NCBI RefSeq assembly: GCF_029697505.1
Contig: NZ_JARJEF010000003.1
Span: 1-64,000, forward strand
Direction: 5' to 3'
Source: Pseudophaeobacter profundi
Lineage (GTDB): Bacteria > Pseudomonadota > Alphaproteobacteria > Rhodobacterales > Rhodobacteraceae
Length of the DNA stretch: 64,000 nt
Shown here in pieces: positions 45,153 to 54,944 of this stretch. The notes below the pieces were generated by a model. It made no database searches. It worked only from the letters and a program-made list of their open reading frames with translations, and had not been told where the DNA came from. The position numbers and the translations under genes were made by a program. Each line of letters opens with the position of its first letter. Within the stretch, counting starts at the first letter, position 1.

Positions 45153-45228
45153 GGCAGGGGTATCATTCGCTACCATAGGCCAGTCGCCCAGAGAAGAGCA
45201 GCCCTGAAAGGAATGTCATACCCCTGCC
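45153..45228 (-). other. Long inverted repeat upstream of xthA
   Basis: GGCAGGGGTAT (45153-45163) and ATACCCCTGCC (45218-45228) are perfectly complementary 11-base arms. CATTC (45164-45168) and GAATG (45211-45215) extend the pairing after a two-base bulge. The 42-54 base interior is unpaired in this model. It begins 15 bases before the xthA start on the - strand. Confidence 0.6.
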
Positions 45229-45294
45229 ACCACGACGCTATTTCGCGGCTGGTTCCTATCCCGCGCCAAGCCCCCGGGGGGCTGGCCCTGACCC

Positions 45295-45981
45295 TTAGGA
45301 GATCAGCCGATAGCCACCGGATTCGGTCACCAGAATGCGGGCATTGGAAGGATCCGGTTCAATCTTTTGCCGCAGCCGGTAAATATGGGTTTCCAGCGTG
45401 TGGGTTGTGACCCCGGCGTTATAGCCCCAGACCTCGTGCAGCAGCACATCACGCGCAACAACCCCATCCGTCGACCGATAGAGGAACTTCAGGATGTTGG
45501 TCTCTTTCTCGGTCAGGCGGATCTTGCGGTCTTCATCGGTCACAAGCAGTTTCATCGCCGGCTTGAAGGTATAAGGCCCCAGCACAAAAACCGCGTCTTC
45601 GGATTGTTCATGCTGACGCAACTGCGCCCGGATACGGGCCAGAAGCACCGGGAATTTGAATGGTTTGGTGACATAATCATTCGCGCCGGCGTCCAGCCCC
45701 AGAATGGTGTCCGAATCGCTGTCATGGCCGGTCAGCATCAGGATGGGTGCCTTGACGCCCTGCTTGCGCATCAAGCGGCACAGCTCTCGGCCGTCGGTAT
45801 CAGGCAAGCCCACATCCAGGATCACCAGATCATACAGCGCCTCCTTGGCGCGCTCCATGGCGCTCTGGCCGCTGTCGGCTTCAAAGACGTCAAAGTCCTC
45901 GGTCATCACCAACTGTTCGCTTAGGGCCTCGCGCAGGTCCTCATCATCATCGACCAGCAGGATCTTCTTCAATTGCGCCAT
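45295..45981 (-). CDS. cenR: OmpR-family response regulator, CenR-like
   Basis: A 228-residue response regulator. Receiver: acidic pair in LLVDDDED, phospho-acceptor Asp56 in DLVILDVGLPD, Lys in VTKPFKFP. A winged-helix OmpR domain follows (RLTEKETNILKFLYRSTDGV, TTHTLETHIYRLRQKIEPD). It matches the CenR type of Caulobacter and Rhodobacter, an essential controller of envelope integrity; no sensor kinase is adjacent, as is usual for that gene. ATG 45981 follows CGGAGAAT. Confidence 0.82.
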   Translation of the reverse strand: MAQLKKILLVDDDEDLREALSEQLVMTEDFDVFEADSGQSAMERAKEALYDLVILDVGLPDTDGRELCRLMRKQGVKAPILMLTGHDSDSDTILGLDAGANDYVTKPFKFPVLLARIRAQLRQHEQSEDAVFVLGPYTFKPAMKLLVTDEDRKIRLTEKETNILKFLYRSTDGVVARDVLLHEVWGYNAGVTTHTLETHIYRLRQKIEPDPSNARILVTESGGYRLIS

Positions 45982-46154
45982 CGCTCTATTCTCCGGGTTG
46001 CCTTTGTCACAGATGCGCTGCCCACAGGCAAACAACAAGATATGCTGCAAAACATTCACGCCGTCGTGTCCCTGCCAAAGGATTTGTTTCACTTCTGCAA
46101 GAATTGAGCCTAGGAAAGGCTGGCATTTATGTCACCAAGCCCTGGATCTGCCGC

Positions 46155-47243
46155 ATGAGCCTGATACCCACCCTGATCGAACTCCTGGCCCGCGCGCGGG
46201 TGGATCTGCGCATGGGGCTGCCTGTTGTTCTGACCGATGGTGATCAGGCCGCCCTGGCCATCGCCGCCGAGAGCCTCTCTGCCGCCCGGTTGCAGGATAT
46301 GCAGGCCCTGGGAGAGGTCACCCTGGCCCTGACCGCGCGCCGCGCCGAAACCCTGAAGGCGCGGGCCTATGATGGCGATACCGCACGCATCTGCCTGCCA
46401 GCCGCCGCCGACCTGGGCTGGATCCAGGCCCTGGCCGATCCCGCCGATGATCTGAGCCAACCGATGAAGGGCCCGCTGACCAGTGCCCGCGAGGGCAGCG
46501 CAACCCTGCACCGGCTGGCCATCGCCCTGGTCAAATCGGCCCGGCTGCTGCCTGCCGCCCTGCTGGTCCCGCTGGGTGGCGGTGCCGCCTTTGCCAGCCA
46601 GCATGGCCTGACCCTCTTGCCGCAGGCCGCCGCCGAACCACTGATGAGCCAAAGCTCGCCACTGCATGCCGTGGCCGCCGCCCGCCTGCCGATGCAGGCC
46701 GCCGAGGCTGGCCGGTTGCATGTGTTTCGCCCCAACGATGGAGCCGAAGAACACTATGCCATCGAAATCGGGCGGCCAGATCGCAGCAAGCCGGTCTTGG
46801 CGCGGCTGCATTCCGCCTGTTTCACCGGTGATGTGCTGGGGTCGCTGAAATGCGACTGCGGCCCACAGCTGAATGCAGCGCTGGCGCAGATGGGCGCGGA
46901 AGGTAGCGGCGTCTTGCTTTACCTAAACCAGGAAGGGCGCGGCATTGGGCTGGCCAATAAAATGCGCGCCTATTCCCTGCAAGATCAGGGCTTTGATACG
47001 GTTGAGGCCAACCACCGCCTGGGCTTTGAAGACGACGAACGCGATTTTCGACTGGGTGCAGCCATCCTCAAGGAGCTGGGATTTGACCAGGTGCGGCTGC
47101 TGACCAATAACCCCAACAAGATCGCCATGATGGAAAAGACTGGTATCACAGTGGCGGAACGCGTGGCACTGCAGGTGGGAAAGAACGCCTTCAACAGCCA
47201 GTATCTGGCCACCAAGGCCGCAAAATCCGGTCATATGCTGTGA
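46155..47243 (+). CDS. ribA: GTP cyclohydrolase II with GTP_CH_N domain
   Basis: A 362-residue enzyme converting GTP to the first riboflavin intermediate. The C-terminal domain (about 185-355) has the zinc ligands in HSACFTGDVLGSLKCDCGP and the catalytic stretch YLNQEGRGIGLANKMRAY. The N-terminal ~170 residues resemble the GTP_CH_N extension found in alphaproteobacteria, not an active DHBP synthase. The ATG at 46155 lacks a strong ribosome-binding site. The stop overlaps the next gene's start by GTGA. Confidence 0.9.
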   Translation: MSLIPTLIELLARARVDLRMGLPVVLTDGDQAALAIAAESLSAARLQDMQALGEVTLALTARRAETLKARAYDGDTARICLPAAADLGWIQALADPADDLSQPMKGPLTSAREGSATLHRLAIALVKSARLLPAALLVPLGGGAAFASQHGLTLLPQAAAEPLMSQSSPLHAVAAARLPMQAAEAGRLHVFRPNDGAEEHYAIEIGRPDRSKPVLARLHSACFTGDVLGSLKCDCGPQLNAALAQMGAEGSGVLLYLNQEGRGIGLANKMRAYSLQDQGFDTVEANHRLGFEDDERDFRLGAAILKELGFDQVRLLTNNPNKIAMMEKTGITVAERVALQVGKNAFNSQYLATKAAKSGHML

Positions 47244-47761
47244 CAGTGCCACCCGCATGTCATCCCGGCGATCTGGTGCTGACCAAGCGCGGACTGCGCT
47301 TTGCCGGGCGACTGCTGCCCTGCAGTATCGGTAAGGGAGGGCTGAGCAGTGACAAGCGCGAAGGGGACGGCGCCACCCCGATCGGGGTACATCACGTCGT
47401 CGGCCTGTATTATCGCCCCGACCGCATCACATGCCCCACGCCCTGGGCCCGGGCGATTGGCCCTGGCGATCTGTGGTCTGACGACAGCAATGATGCGCGC
47501 TACAACACCCATGTCACCACGCCCTATCCCCATAGCCACGAACACCTGCGCCGCGCCGATCCGCTCTATGATCTGGTGCTGGTGCTGAATTGGAACTGGC
47601 CAGTGGCAACTTCGGGCCGGGGATCCGCCATTTTTATCCACCAATGGCGACGACCCGGCTACCCGACCGAGGGCTGCATCGCCTTTTCGCGCGCCAACCT
47701 GCATTGGCTGGCAGCACGGGTACAGCTGGGCAGTCGGGTAGTTGTGCCCGATCTGACCTGA
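47240..47761 (+). CDS. L,D-transpeptidase family protein (YkuD-like)
   Basis: A 173-residue protein with an L,D-transpeptidase catalytic domain. The histidine and cysteine of the active site are in SAIFIHQWRRPGYPTEGCIAFS, a divergent HX..GC motif of the family. KREGDGATPIGVHHV is also typical. No signal peptide is evident, unusual for an enzyme of peptidoglycan or outer-membrane linkage. It starts with GTG overlapping the ribA stop, so expression is coupled to ribA. Confidence 0.84.
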   Translation: MTVPPACHPGDLVLTKRGLRFAGRLLPCSIGKGGLSSDKREGDGATPIGVHHVVGLYYRPDRITCPTPWARAIGPGDLWSDDSNDARYNTHVTTPYPHSHEHLRRADPLYDLVLVLNWNWPVATSGRGSAIFIHQWRRPGYPTEGCIAFSRANLHWLAARVQLGSRVVVPDLT

Positions 47762-47795
47762 CAGAACTGACCTGACGGGGCTGGCCTGACGCGCG

Positions 47796-48455
47796 CTAAC
47801 CCTCGGCTGGAGTGCGGGCACCAAAGATGGCGGACCCAACCCGGACATGGGTGGCCCCCTGGGCAATCGCCTGTTCAAAATCGCTGCTCATCCCCATCGA
47901 CAACCCCATCAAGCTGTTACGGTCGGCCATTTCAGCCAGTTGGGCGAAATGTGTCTCGGCGGGTTCGGTCACCGGGGGGATGCACATCAGCCCCCAGATC
48001 GGCAGGTCCAGCAAACGGCACTCGGCGACAAATGCGTCGGTATCTGCGGGCAGGATGCCGGCCTTCTGCGGCTCTGCCCCGGTATTGACCTGTATGAACA
48101 GATCCGGGCAGTGCCCCAGCTCCTGCGCCAGCCGCGCCAGCACCTTGGCCAGCTTGGGCCGGTCCAGCGTGTGAATACTGTTGAACAGCGTCATCGCCTG
48201 ACGCGCCTTGTTTGTCTGCAAGGGGCCAATCAGATGCAGATCGAGATCGCTGTAGGTCTGGGCAAAGTCAGGCCATTTGCCCATGGCTTCCTGCACCCGG
48301 TTTTCACCAAAACAGCGCTGCCCCTGATCCAGCACCGCGGCAACCCGTTCATTGGGCTGCACCTTGGACACGGCGATCAGCTTGACAGATCCCGGGGCAC
48401 GGCCTGCGGCAGTTTCAGCGGCCTGAATACGGGTTTTGATTTCTTGCAGCGACAT
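47796..48455 (-). CDS. yggS: YggS-family pyridoxal-phosphate homeostasis protein
   Basis: A 219-residue PLP-binding protein of the YggS/PROSC family, which buffers free PLP. The PLP lysine is in LIAVSKVQPNE (about residue 32). FGENRVQEAMGKW, LHLIGPLQTNKA, VNTGAEPQKAGI, and the C-terminal LSMGMSSDFEQAIAQGATHVRVGSAIFG complete the family pattern. ATG 48455 is used rather than the longer frame to 48491. Confidence 0.93.
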   Translation of the reverse strand: MSLQEIKTRIQAAETAAGRAPGSVKLIAVSKVQPNERVAAVLDQGQRCFGENRVQEAMGKWPDFAQTYSDLDLHLIGPLQTNKARQAMTLFNSIHTLDRPKLAKVLARLAQELGHCPDLFIQVNTGAEPQKAGILPADTDAFVAECRLLDLPIWGLMCIPPVTEPAETHFAQLAEMADRNSLMGLSMGMSSDFEQAIAQGATHVRVGSAIFGARTPAEG

Positions 48456-48524
48456 CTGGCTCTCTCCGGCTTTTGCGCCAGAACAACACATTTTGGGGGT
48501 AAATGTTAAGGGCCAAACGGAAAA

Positions 48525-48550
48525 GGGCGAGCTCTGTTAAGAGCCCGCCC
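48525..48550 (-). terminator. Intrinsic terminator after the porin gene
   Basis: Arms 48541-48550 and 48525-48534 form a ten-pair stem (one G-U on the - strand) with a six-base loop, followed on the - strand by TTTT (complement of 48521-48524). It lies 27 bases after the porin stop. Confidence 0.82.
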
Positions 48551-48577
48551 CCAATTCACGCGAAGCGTAAGTTCAGC

Positions 48578-49681
48578 TTAGAAGCTGAAGTATACACCGG
48601 CCTGGAACTGGTCGTCGTTTACGTCAGCAGCGCTGTTCACGTAACCAGCAACAAAGGTAGCGCCGCCACCCAGGTCGTACTGGTAGTTGATGCCGAAGGA
48701 AGTACCGTCAGCAGCAGCAGCGTTCGCGCCACGAGTGGTCGCACCGACAACGGTGGTGTCTGCCAGCAGGTTCGAGTCAACGTCAGTGCTGTTAACCCAG
48801 AGAACCAAGTTGGAGGCTGCGCCGATGTCCATGTTACCTTCCAGGGTAACGGAGTCAGCAGCGTCGGAAGAACCGTATGCCAGGCGCGCACCGAAGGCAC
48901 CGAAGTCACCGCCAGCTGCAATCAGGTACAGGCCGTCGTTGGCGTCGATGATGGTACCATTCGAAGTGGTGAATTGGGTACCGGAACCGGCTGCGTTGGT
49001 GTTGCTTGCGGCCTGGTAGGCACCAGTCACATAGTAGTCAGAGAACGAGTATGTCAGCATGACTGCGGTGCGAGCTTCGCCATCGGCCTGACCAGGAACC
49101 TGGGTACCTGTCACAGGAGTATTGCGCTGGCTGTAAGACACGTGACCAGTGAAGCCGCCCATGGAGTACAGAGCTTCGATACCGTTGGAGCCTGCGCCTG
49201 CGGAGTCATATGCATCCCAGTTAAAGGTGCCAACGGAACCGGTTGCTGCGCTTGCGCCACGAACAACCAGGGAGTTGAAGCCCATGCCGTCGATGCCGGT
49301 GCCGGCGGAACGGGTGCCGGTGACATACAGGCCAGGTGCATTTTCAATCGCACCGATGATGTTGCCAACGTTGACGGTCAGGCCGCCATAGGTCACGCCA
49401 AAGCGTGCGCCGTTGAATACTGCGGTACCGGCAACACCGTCACGGCTTTCGGCCTGGGCGCGGAAGCGCGCGTTGAAGCCTACGCCACCGTCGGTTTCGG
49501 TCGACATGTCGAACTGCAGACGCAGACGGCTGGTGATGTTGGTTTCGGAAACACCAGCAACGGTTTTGTTTGCGGCGTTATAGTCCAGACCAAAGCGGCC
49601 GTAACCGGACAGACGGACGTCAGCTGCTGCTACGGAAGCAGTGGCGATCAGCGCGGTAGTCGCGAAGAGAACCTTTTTCAT
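48578..49681 (-). CDS. Outer-membrane porin (Rhodobacterales type)
   Basis: A 367-residue trimeric-type beta-barrel porin. The signal peptide is MKKVLFATTALIATASVAAA; the mature chain begins DVRLSGYGRFGLDY, alternates polar and non-polar residues, and ends FQAGVYFSF with the C-terminal Phe required for barrel assembly. Likely a general diffusion channel and abundant, consistent with a strong terminator and a GAGGGAAA ribosome-binding site. The long frames on the opposite strand are shadows. Confidence 0.92.
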   Translation of the reverse strand: MKKVLFATTALIATASVAAADVRLSGYGRFGLDYNAANKTVAGVSETNITSRLRLQFDMSTETDGGVGFNARFRAQAESRDGVAGTAVFNGARFGVTYGGLTVNVGNIIGAIENAPGLYVTGTRSAGTGIDGMGFNSLVVRGASAATGSVGTFNWDAYDSAGAGSNGIEALYSMGGFTGHVSYSQRNTPVTGTQVPGQADGEARTAVMLTYSFSDYYVTGAYQAASNTNAAGSGTQFTTSNGTIIDANDGLYLIAAGGDFGAFGARLAYGSSDAADSVTLEGNMDIGAASNLVLWVNSTDVDSNLLADTTVVGATTRGANAAAADGTSFGINYQYDLGGGATFVAGYVNSAADVNDDQFQAGVYFSF

Positions 49682-50095
49682 CGATTTTTCCCTCGGTTTT
49701 AATTCTGATGCCCAAACCGGGGAATCCGGCGTGGGTATGACAAGGGGTTTCGCTTTTTCACCCCCGTTTTGGCAAGAGCGGCTCAACGACCAGACAGCAT
49801 TGGCCTTTGGGATGGTGCAGCTTTGCCACAGTCTGACGCCTGCCCCCACCGTTTGCGCCCTGTTTCCACTGTGTTTCAGCCATTTGTGTTCCGGATAGAG
49901 GAATTTAGCCGCTCGCACAGTGTAGCCTGCAACGACAGGGTTTTCCCGCGCAGGGGCGGGGGCAATGATATGTATCCTATATATAACTGTCCGTCCCTTC
50001 GATTCGCCGGAACCGCCCCTGCCGCGCTAAAGCGCTTGCTCCGCAGGGCGCCGATACGATAGGAGTGCGGCAAGATACTGGCTCCGGGAGCGACG
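49682..50095. other. Divergent intergenic stretch between porin and DUF3576 genes
   Basis: About 410 bases with no recognisable gene. It must hold the porin promoter and leader (- strand) and the promoter of the DUF3576 gene (+ strand). An AT-rich patch around 49968-49990, including TATATATAA, is the best promoter candidate. A small hairpin, GCGC-TAAA-GCGC, lies at 50024-50035. No operator could be assigned. Confidence 0.5.
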
Positions 50096-50575
50096 ATGAC
50101 ACTGCATAAGATGATGACAAGAACCCTCGCGGGGCTTTTGTGCTTTGGTTTGGTAGCCTGTGGCGGTGGCAAGGCCCCCAGAGGACAAACTCCACAAGAA
50201 TTTAATAACGATGTTAAGGCGGCCGAAAGCTCCAGCTCTTCGATTTGGGATTTGTTTGGCGGCACGCCCGATCAGAAGGTACAGGTAAACCGCTACCTGT
50301 GGAACGCCAGCCTGGATGTGCTGGAATTCCTGCCAGTACAATCGGTTGACCCTTTCACCGGGGTGATCGTGACAGGATATGGCACCCCGCCCGGCAGCGG
50401 CAGGTCCTATCGTGCGACCGTGCATATCAAGGACCCGGCACTGGATGCGCGGTCTCTGAATGTGTCGCTTCAGACCAAAGGGGGGCGCCCGGTTGAGGCC
50501 GCCACCACCCGCGCAGTCGAGGATGCGATCCTGTCGCGCGCCCGCCAGCTGCGCATCGCCGACAAGAACCTCTGA
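50096..50575 (+). CDS. DUF3576 lipoprotein
   Basis: A 159-residue alphaproteobacterial lipoprotein of unknown function. The lipobox is LVAC near residue 22, followed by GGGK. The DUF3576 core includes [18 protein letters not shown] and [12 protein letters not shown]. These genes typically sit directly before leuS, as here, and may act in envelope assembly with LptE two genes downstream; that is inference from conserved neighbourhood. Several in-frame ATGs occur in the first ten codons. Confidence 0.88.
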   Translation: MTLHKMMTRTLAGLLCFGLVACGGGKAPRGQTPQEFNNDVKAAESSSSSIWDLFGGTPDQKVQVNRYLWNASLDVLEFLPVQSVDPFTGVIVTGYGTPPGSGRSYRATVHIKDPALDARSLNVSLQTKGGRPVEAATTRAVEDAILSRARQLRIADKNL

Positions 50576-50624
50576 ACACCGCGACGAAGCGCTGGCACAG
50601 CGATCAAAACAACAGTATTACAGG

Positions 50625-50654
50625 CGCCGGGTCACAACCCGGCGTTTTCATTCT
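50625..50654 (+). terminator. Terminator-like hairpin immediately before leuS
   Basis: Arms CGCCGGGT (50625-50632) and ACCCGGCG (50637-50644) with loop CACA, followed by TTTTCATTCTT. The leuS ribosome-binding site AAAGGA starts at 50656 and its ATG is at 50671, so the terminator sits inside the leuS leader. Confidence 0.8.
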
Positions 50655-50670
50655 TAAAGGACCTCTCGCA

Positions 50671-53238
50671 ATGTCGCGCTACGCTGCCACCGAAATCGAA
50701 GAAAAATGGCAAAAGGCCTGGAATGAGGCCGGTATTTTTGAGGCCCAGGCCACACCTGGCAAAGAAAAATACTATGTGCTCGAGATGTTCCCCTACCCAT
50801 CGGGCAAGCTGCACATGGGGCATGTGCGCAACTATACCATGGGCGACGTGGTGGCGCGCTACAAGATGTCGACCGGGCATAATGTGCTGCACCCCATGGG
50901 CTGGGATGCCTTTGGGATGCCAGCAGAAAACGCTGCCATGGCCTCGGGCGGCCACCCCAAGGACTGGACCTATGCCAATATCGAGGCAATGAAGGAACAG
51001 ATGAAACCCCTGGGGCTCTCGCTGGATTGGTCACGCGAATTTGCCACCTGCGACGAAGAGTATTACGGCCAGCAGCAGGCCCTGTTCCTGGACTTCCTGG
51101 AAAAGGATCTGGTCTACCGTAAAAACGCCGTGGTCAACTGGGATCCGGTTGATATGACAGTTCTGGCCAATGAACAGGTCGAAGCCGGGCGCGGCTGGCG
51201 CTCTGGCGCGCTGGTGGAACGGCGCGAACTGACCCAGTGGTTCTTCAAGATCTCTGATTATTCGGATGAGCTGCTGAGCGCGCTGGACGGGTTGGAAAAC
51301 TGGCCTGCCAAGGTGCGCCTGATGCAGGAAAACTGGATCGGAAAATCGCGCGGGCTGCAATTCGGGTTTGCACGCTGCGATGGCGGCGCCCCGATCGAAG
51401 TTTATACCACCCGGCCCGACACCCTGATGGGCGCCAGCTTTGTTGGTATTTCGCCTGATCACCCGATTGCCAAGGAACTGGAAGCAAACTCTGCCGAGGT
51501 GGCCGCATTTGTTGCAGAATGCCGCAAGGGTGGCACCACAGAAGAGGCCATCGAGACCGCCGAAAAGCTGGGTCTGGACACCGGCATTCGGGTAAAACAC
51601 CCGCTGAACCCCGATTGGGAACTGCCGGTCTGGATCGCCAATTTCATCCTGATGGATTACGGCACCGGCGCGGTCTTTGCCTGCCCCGCACATGACCAGC
51701 GCGATCTGGACTTCTGCCGCAAATATGACCTGCCCGTGGTGGAAACCTTTGAAGCGCTGGAAAACCACAATCCAGTCACCGATCAGGCCTTTGTGCCGCT
51801 GAAGTCTGAAAAGGTGAAGTGGATCAATCACTTCGCCGGACTGGATATCGCCACTGGTGAACAGGCGATCGACACAACCATCGACAAGGCCGAGGCTGAA
51901 GGCTGGGGCGAGGGTGTCACCAAGTTCCGCCTGCGCGATTGGGGCCTGTCGCGCCAGCGCTATTGGGGCTGCCCGATTCCGGTGGTGCATTGCGCCGATT
52001 GCGGTGTGGTGCCGGAAAAGAAAGAAAACCTGCCTATTGCCCTGCCCTATGACGAGGACGGCAAGGCGATTGATTTCTCGGTGCCCGGCAACCCGCTGGA
52101 TCGCCACCCCAGCTGGCGCGACTGCGCCTGCCCCGCCTGTGGCAAACCGGCCCAGCGGGAAACCGACACCATGGATACCTTTGTCGATTCCAGCTGGTAT
52201 TTCGCCCGCTTTACCGCACCAAGGGCCGCAACGCCGACCGATCTGGAAGCGGCCTCTTATTGGATGAATGTCGATCAGTATATCGGCGGCGTTGAACACG
52301 CGATTTTGCACCTGCTCTATTCACGGTTCTTTGCCCGCGCGATGCATATCTGCGGCCACCTGCCCGAGAGCGCCAAGGAACCCTTTGATGCGCTGTTCAC
52401 GCAGGGCATGGTGACGCATGCGATTTACCAAACCGCCGGGAATGCCGGCCGCCCGGTCTATCACTACCCCGAAGAGGTAGAGCTGCGCGACGGCAAGGCC
52501 TTCCTGAAAGAGGGCGGCGCAGAGGTCACGGTGATTCCCTCGGCCAAGATGTCGAAGTCCAAAAACAACGTGGTCGACCCGCTGTCGATCATCTCGGCCT
52601 TTGGTGCGGATACCGCGCGCTGGTTTGTGCTGTCTGATTCGCCACCCGAACGGGATGTGGAATGGACAGCTGCGGGTGCCGAGGCCGCCTACAAGCACCT
52701 CAACCGCGTCTGGAACCTCAGCGACAAGATCGCCCAGATGGACCCCAGCGCCCCCGGTCAGGGCGATGAAGATCTGCTGCGCGAGATGCATAAAACCATC
52801 CGCGATGTGACCCTCGGAGTGGAAAGCTTTGGCTTCAACGCCTCCATCGCGCGGCTCTATGGCTTTACCAATACCCTGGCAAAGTCCAAGGCGGGACAGG
52901 CGGCGCAGAAACAGGCCATCATGGTCCTGGCACAGCTGATGTCGCCCATGGTGCCGCACCTGGCCGAGGCCATCTGGGCACATCAGGGCGGCGAAGGCCT
53001 GATCGCCACAGCCCCCTGGCCGGTGGCAGATGAGGCCATGCTGATCGAGGCCAGCGTCACGCTGCCGATCCAGATCAATGGCAAGCGCCGCGGCGAAATC
53101 ACCGTGGCTGCGGATCTCGACAAGGCAGAGGTTGAAAAAATCGCCCTGGCACACGAAGCTGTGCAAAAGGCGCTGAATGGTGGCGCCCCGAAAAAGGTCA
53201 TCGTGGTGCCGGGTCGTATCGTCAATGTCGTTGCTTAG
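50671..53238 (+). CDS. leuS: Leucyl-tRNA synthetase
   Basis: An 855-residue class I synthetase charging tRNA-Leu. The HIGH-type motif is in [15 protein letters not shown] (about residue 45-55). The CP1 editing domain (about 220-420) has the threonine-rich [13 protein letters not shown]. The KMSKS motif is [13 protein letters not shown] near residue 627. An anticodon-binding domain closes the protein. Normal length. It overlaps lptE by 14 bases. Confidence 0.97.
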   Translation: MSRYAATEIEEKWQKAWNEAGIFEAQATPGKEKYYVLEMFPYPSGKLHMGHVRNYTMGDVVARYKMSTGHNVLHPMGWDAFGMPAENAAMASGGHPKDWTYANIEAMKEQMKPLGLSLDWSREFATCDEEYYGQQQALFLDFLEKDLVYRKNAVVNWDPVDMTVLANEQVEAGRGWRSGALVERRELTQWFFKISDYSDELLSALDGLENWPAKVRLMQENWIGKSRGLQFGFARCDGGAPIEVYTTRPDTLMGASFVGISPDHPIAKELEANSAEVAAFVAECRKGGTTEEAIETAEKLGLDTGIRVKHPLNPDWELPVWIANFILMDYGTGAVFACPAHDQRDLDFCRKYDLPVVETFEALENHNPVTDQAFVPLKSEKVKWINHFAGLDIATGEQAIDTTIDKAEAEGWGEGVTKFRLRDWGLSRQRYWGCPIPVVHCADCGVVPEKKENLPIALPYDEDGKAIDFSVPGNPLDRHPSWRDCACPACGKPAQRETDTMDTFVDSSWYFARFTAPRAATPTDLEAASYWMNVDQYIGGVEHAILHLLYSRFFARAMHICGHLPESAKEPFDALFTQGMVTHAIYQTAGNAGRPVYHYPEEVELRDGKAFLKEGGAEVTVIPSAKMSKSKNNVVDPLSIISAFGADTARWFVLSDSPPERDVEWTAAGAEAAYKHLNRVWNLSDKIAQMDPSAPGQGDEDLLREMHKTIRDVTLGVESFGFNASIARLYGFTNTLAKSKAGQAAQKQAIMVLAQLMSPMVPHLAEAIWAHQGGEGLIATAPWPVADEAMLIEASVTLPIQINGKRRGEITVAADLDKAEVEKIALAHEAVQKALNGGAPKKVIVVPGRIVNVVA

Positions 53239-53776
53239 ACTGCCCCTGCTGGGCCTGTCGCTGGCCGCCGCCCTGGTGGTCAGCGCCTGTGGGTTCACCC
53301 CGGTCAATGCGCCAGGGGGCACCGGCGCTGCGCTTTATGGGCGGGTAGAGGTAGCCCCCCTGGATCAGCCCGATTCGCGGGGGGATGCCAATGGCTATTT
53401 CCTGGTGCGCGATCTGGAACAGCGCCTGGGGCGTACCACCAGTGGCGACTACCGGCTTGCCCTAAAGCTGTCGACCCGGACCGAAGGCCAGGCGATCACT
53501 GCTGACAGTTCGATCACCCGCTACTCTATCATCGGCGCGGCAGGCTACAGCCTGACGCGGCTGTCGGATGGCGCGGTGATTTCCAGCGGTAGCGAGACCA
53601 ATTTCACCGGTTACTCCGCCACCGGGTCATCAGTGGAAACCTTGGCAGGCGAACGTGATGCCTTTGAGCGGCTAATGCGCATCCTGGCCGATCAAATTGC
53701 TACACGCATTCTGGCCACCGCTGTTGTGACTCCACCCGCGCCAGAAGCCGCACCAACACCCGCCCCTGCCGAATGA
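53225..53776 (+). CDS. lptE: LptE: LPS-assembly lipoprotein
   Basis: A 183-residue outer-membrane lipoprotein that plugs LptD and helps insert lipopolysaccharide. The lipobox is VSAC near residue 19, followed by [10 protein letters not shown], the typical alphaproteobacterial LptE start. Pro/Ala-rich C-terminal tail. ATG 53225 overlaps leuS; the longer frame to 53177 would bury the signal peptide and is rejected. holA follows after ten bases; the leuS-lptE-holA order is widely conserved. Confidence 0.88.
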   Translation: MSLLRLPLLGLSLAAALVVSACGFTPVNAPGGTGAALYGRVEVAPLDQPDSRGDANGYFLVRDLEQRLGRTTSGDYRLALKLSTRTEGQAITADSSITRYSIIGAAGYSLTRLSDGAVISSGSETNFTGYSATGSSVETLAGERDAFERLMRILADQIATRILATAVVTPPAPEAAPTPAPAE

Positions 53777-53786
53777 AGCCCAACGC

Positions 53787-54815
53787 ATGAAACTGTCCCC
53801 GCGCGACACCGATGCCTATTGCCAGCGGCCCGACCCAAAGAAAACCGGCCTGTTGATCTATGGCGCCGATGCAATGCGGGTGGCCCTGAAACGTCAGCAA
53901 ATGCTGACAGCGCTTCTGGGGCCCGGTGCCGAAGAGGAAATGCGCCTGTCGCGGATGTCTGCCAGTGCGCTGCGCAAGGATCCGGCCCAGTTGTTGGACG
54001 CGGTCAAAGCGGTGGGCTTTTTCCCCGGTGCCCGCGCCGTCTTTGTCGAAGAGGCCAACGACACTGCCGCCCCGGCCATTCTTGCGGCGCTGGAAGAATG
54101 GCAGCCTGGCGATGCCCAGATCGTGGTCACGGCAGGCCAGCTCAAGGCCACATCGAAGCTGCGCAAAGGGTTTGAGAGCCACCCGGCCACCTATGCCGCC
54201 GGCCTGTATGACGATCCGCCCTCGCGGGCCGAAATTGAACGGATCCTGGCAGCGGCCCAGATCCGCGATGTGCCCAATGACAGCATGTCTGCGCTCACCG
54301 ATATTGCCAATGACATTGGCCCGGGTGATTTTTCCCGCATGATTGAAAAGCTGTCGCTGTATAAACACGGCGATGCCGCGCCGCTGTCGCTAGAGGATAT
54401 TCAGGCGATTGCGCCGCAATCCACCGAAGCCGCCCTGGATGATGTGCTGAATGTGGTGGCCGAGGGACGCACCCCGGAAATTGGCCCCCTGATCAACCGG
54501 TTGCAATCCCAGGGCACCAATGCGGTGACACTGTGCATCGGCGCGACCCGGCATTTTCGTACGCTCTACACCGTTGCCGCCGATCCTGGTGGCCCGGCCC
54601 AGGGCATCGGCCGGTTGCGCCCGCCGCTATATGGCAAACGCCGCGATAGGGTGCAGCGACAGGCGCAGGCCTGGGGGGCGGACAGGCTGCAACGCGCCTT
54701 GACGCTGCTGACCGATACCGACCTACAGTTGCGCTCTGCCGGGCAAACCGCCCCGGCGCTGGCGCTGATGGAACGTGCGCTGATCCGGCTGGCGATGCTG
54801 GGACGGGCGCGCTAG
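53787..54815 (+). CDS. holA: DNA polymerase III delta subunit
   Basis: A 342-residue clamp-loader subunit that opens the beta clamp. The sequence has the delta N-terminal pattern GLLIYGADAMRVALKRQQML, a lid region with DIANDIGPGDFSRMIEKLSLYK (about 170-195), and a helical C-terminal collar with RPPLYGKRRDRVQRQAQAW. Length normal. Co-transcribed with leuS and lptE. Confidence 0.9.
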   Translation: MKLSPRDTDAYCQRPDPKKTGLLIYGADAMRVALKRQQMLTALLGPGAEEEMRLSRMSASALRKDPAQLLDAVKAVGFFPGARAVFVEEANDTAAPAILAALEEWQPGDAQIVVTAGQLKATSKLRKGFESHPATYAAGLYDDPPSRAEIERILAAAQIRDVPNDSMSALTDIANDIGPGDFSRMIEKLSLYKHGDAAPLSLEDIQAIAPQSTEAALDDVLNVVAEGRTPEIGPLINRLQSQGTNAVTLCIGATRHFRTLYTVAADPGGPAQGIGRLRPPLYGKRRDRVQRQAQAWGADRLQRALTLLTDTDLQLRSAGQTAPALALMERALIRLAMLGRAR

Positions 54816-54944
54816 GCTCTGGGTTGATTTTGCACGACATGCCCTAACGCTGCGTGCTTTTGCCAGGCGCAGTCGATGCGGACTTGACCTATTTCCGCCC
54901 GGCTTCATGCTGGCGGCGCAACCTGCACAACCGGAGAACCCACC

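Noticed and set aside
48503-49702. A 399-codon frame on the + strand opposite the porin gene
   Set aside because: The porin has a signal peptide, barrel pattern and C-terminal Phe; the opposite frame is a shadow.
50576-50670. T-box or leucine leader peptide controlling leuS
   Set aside because: No specifier-loop structure, T-box sequence or leucine-rich open frame is visible in the short leader.
51031-52311. A 426-codon frame on the - strand opposite leuS
   Set aside because: Antisense to the LeuS catalytic and editing domains; a shadow frame.
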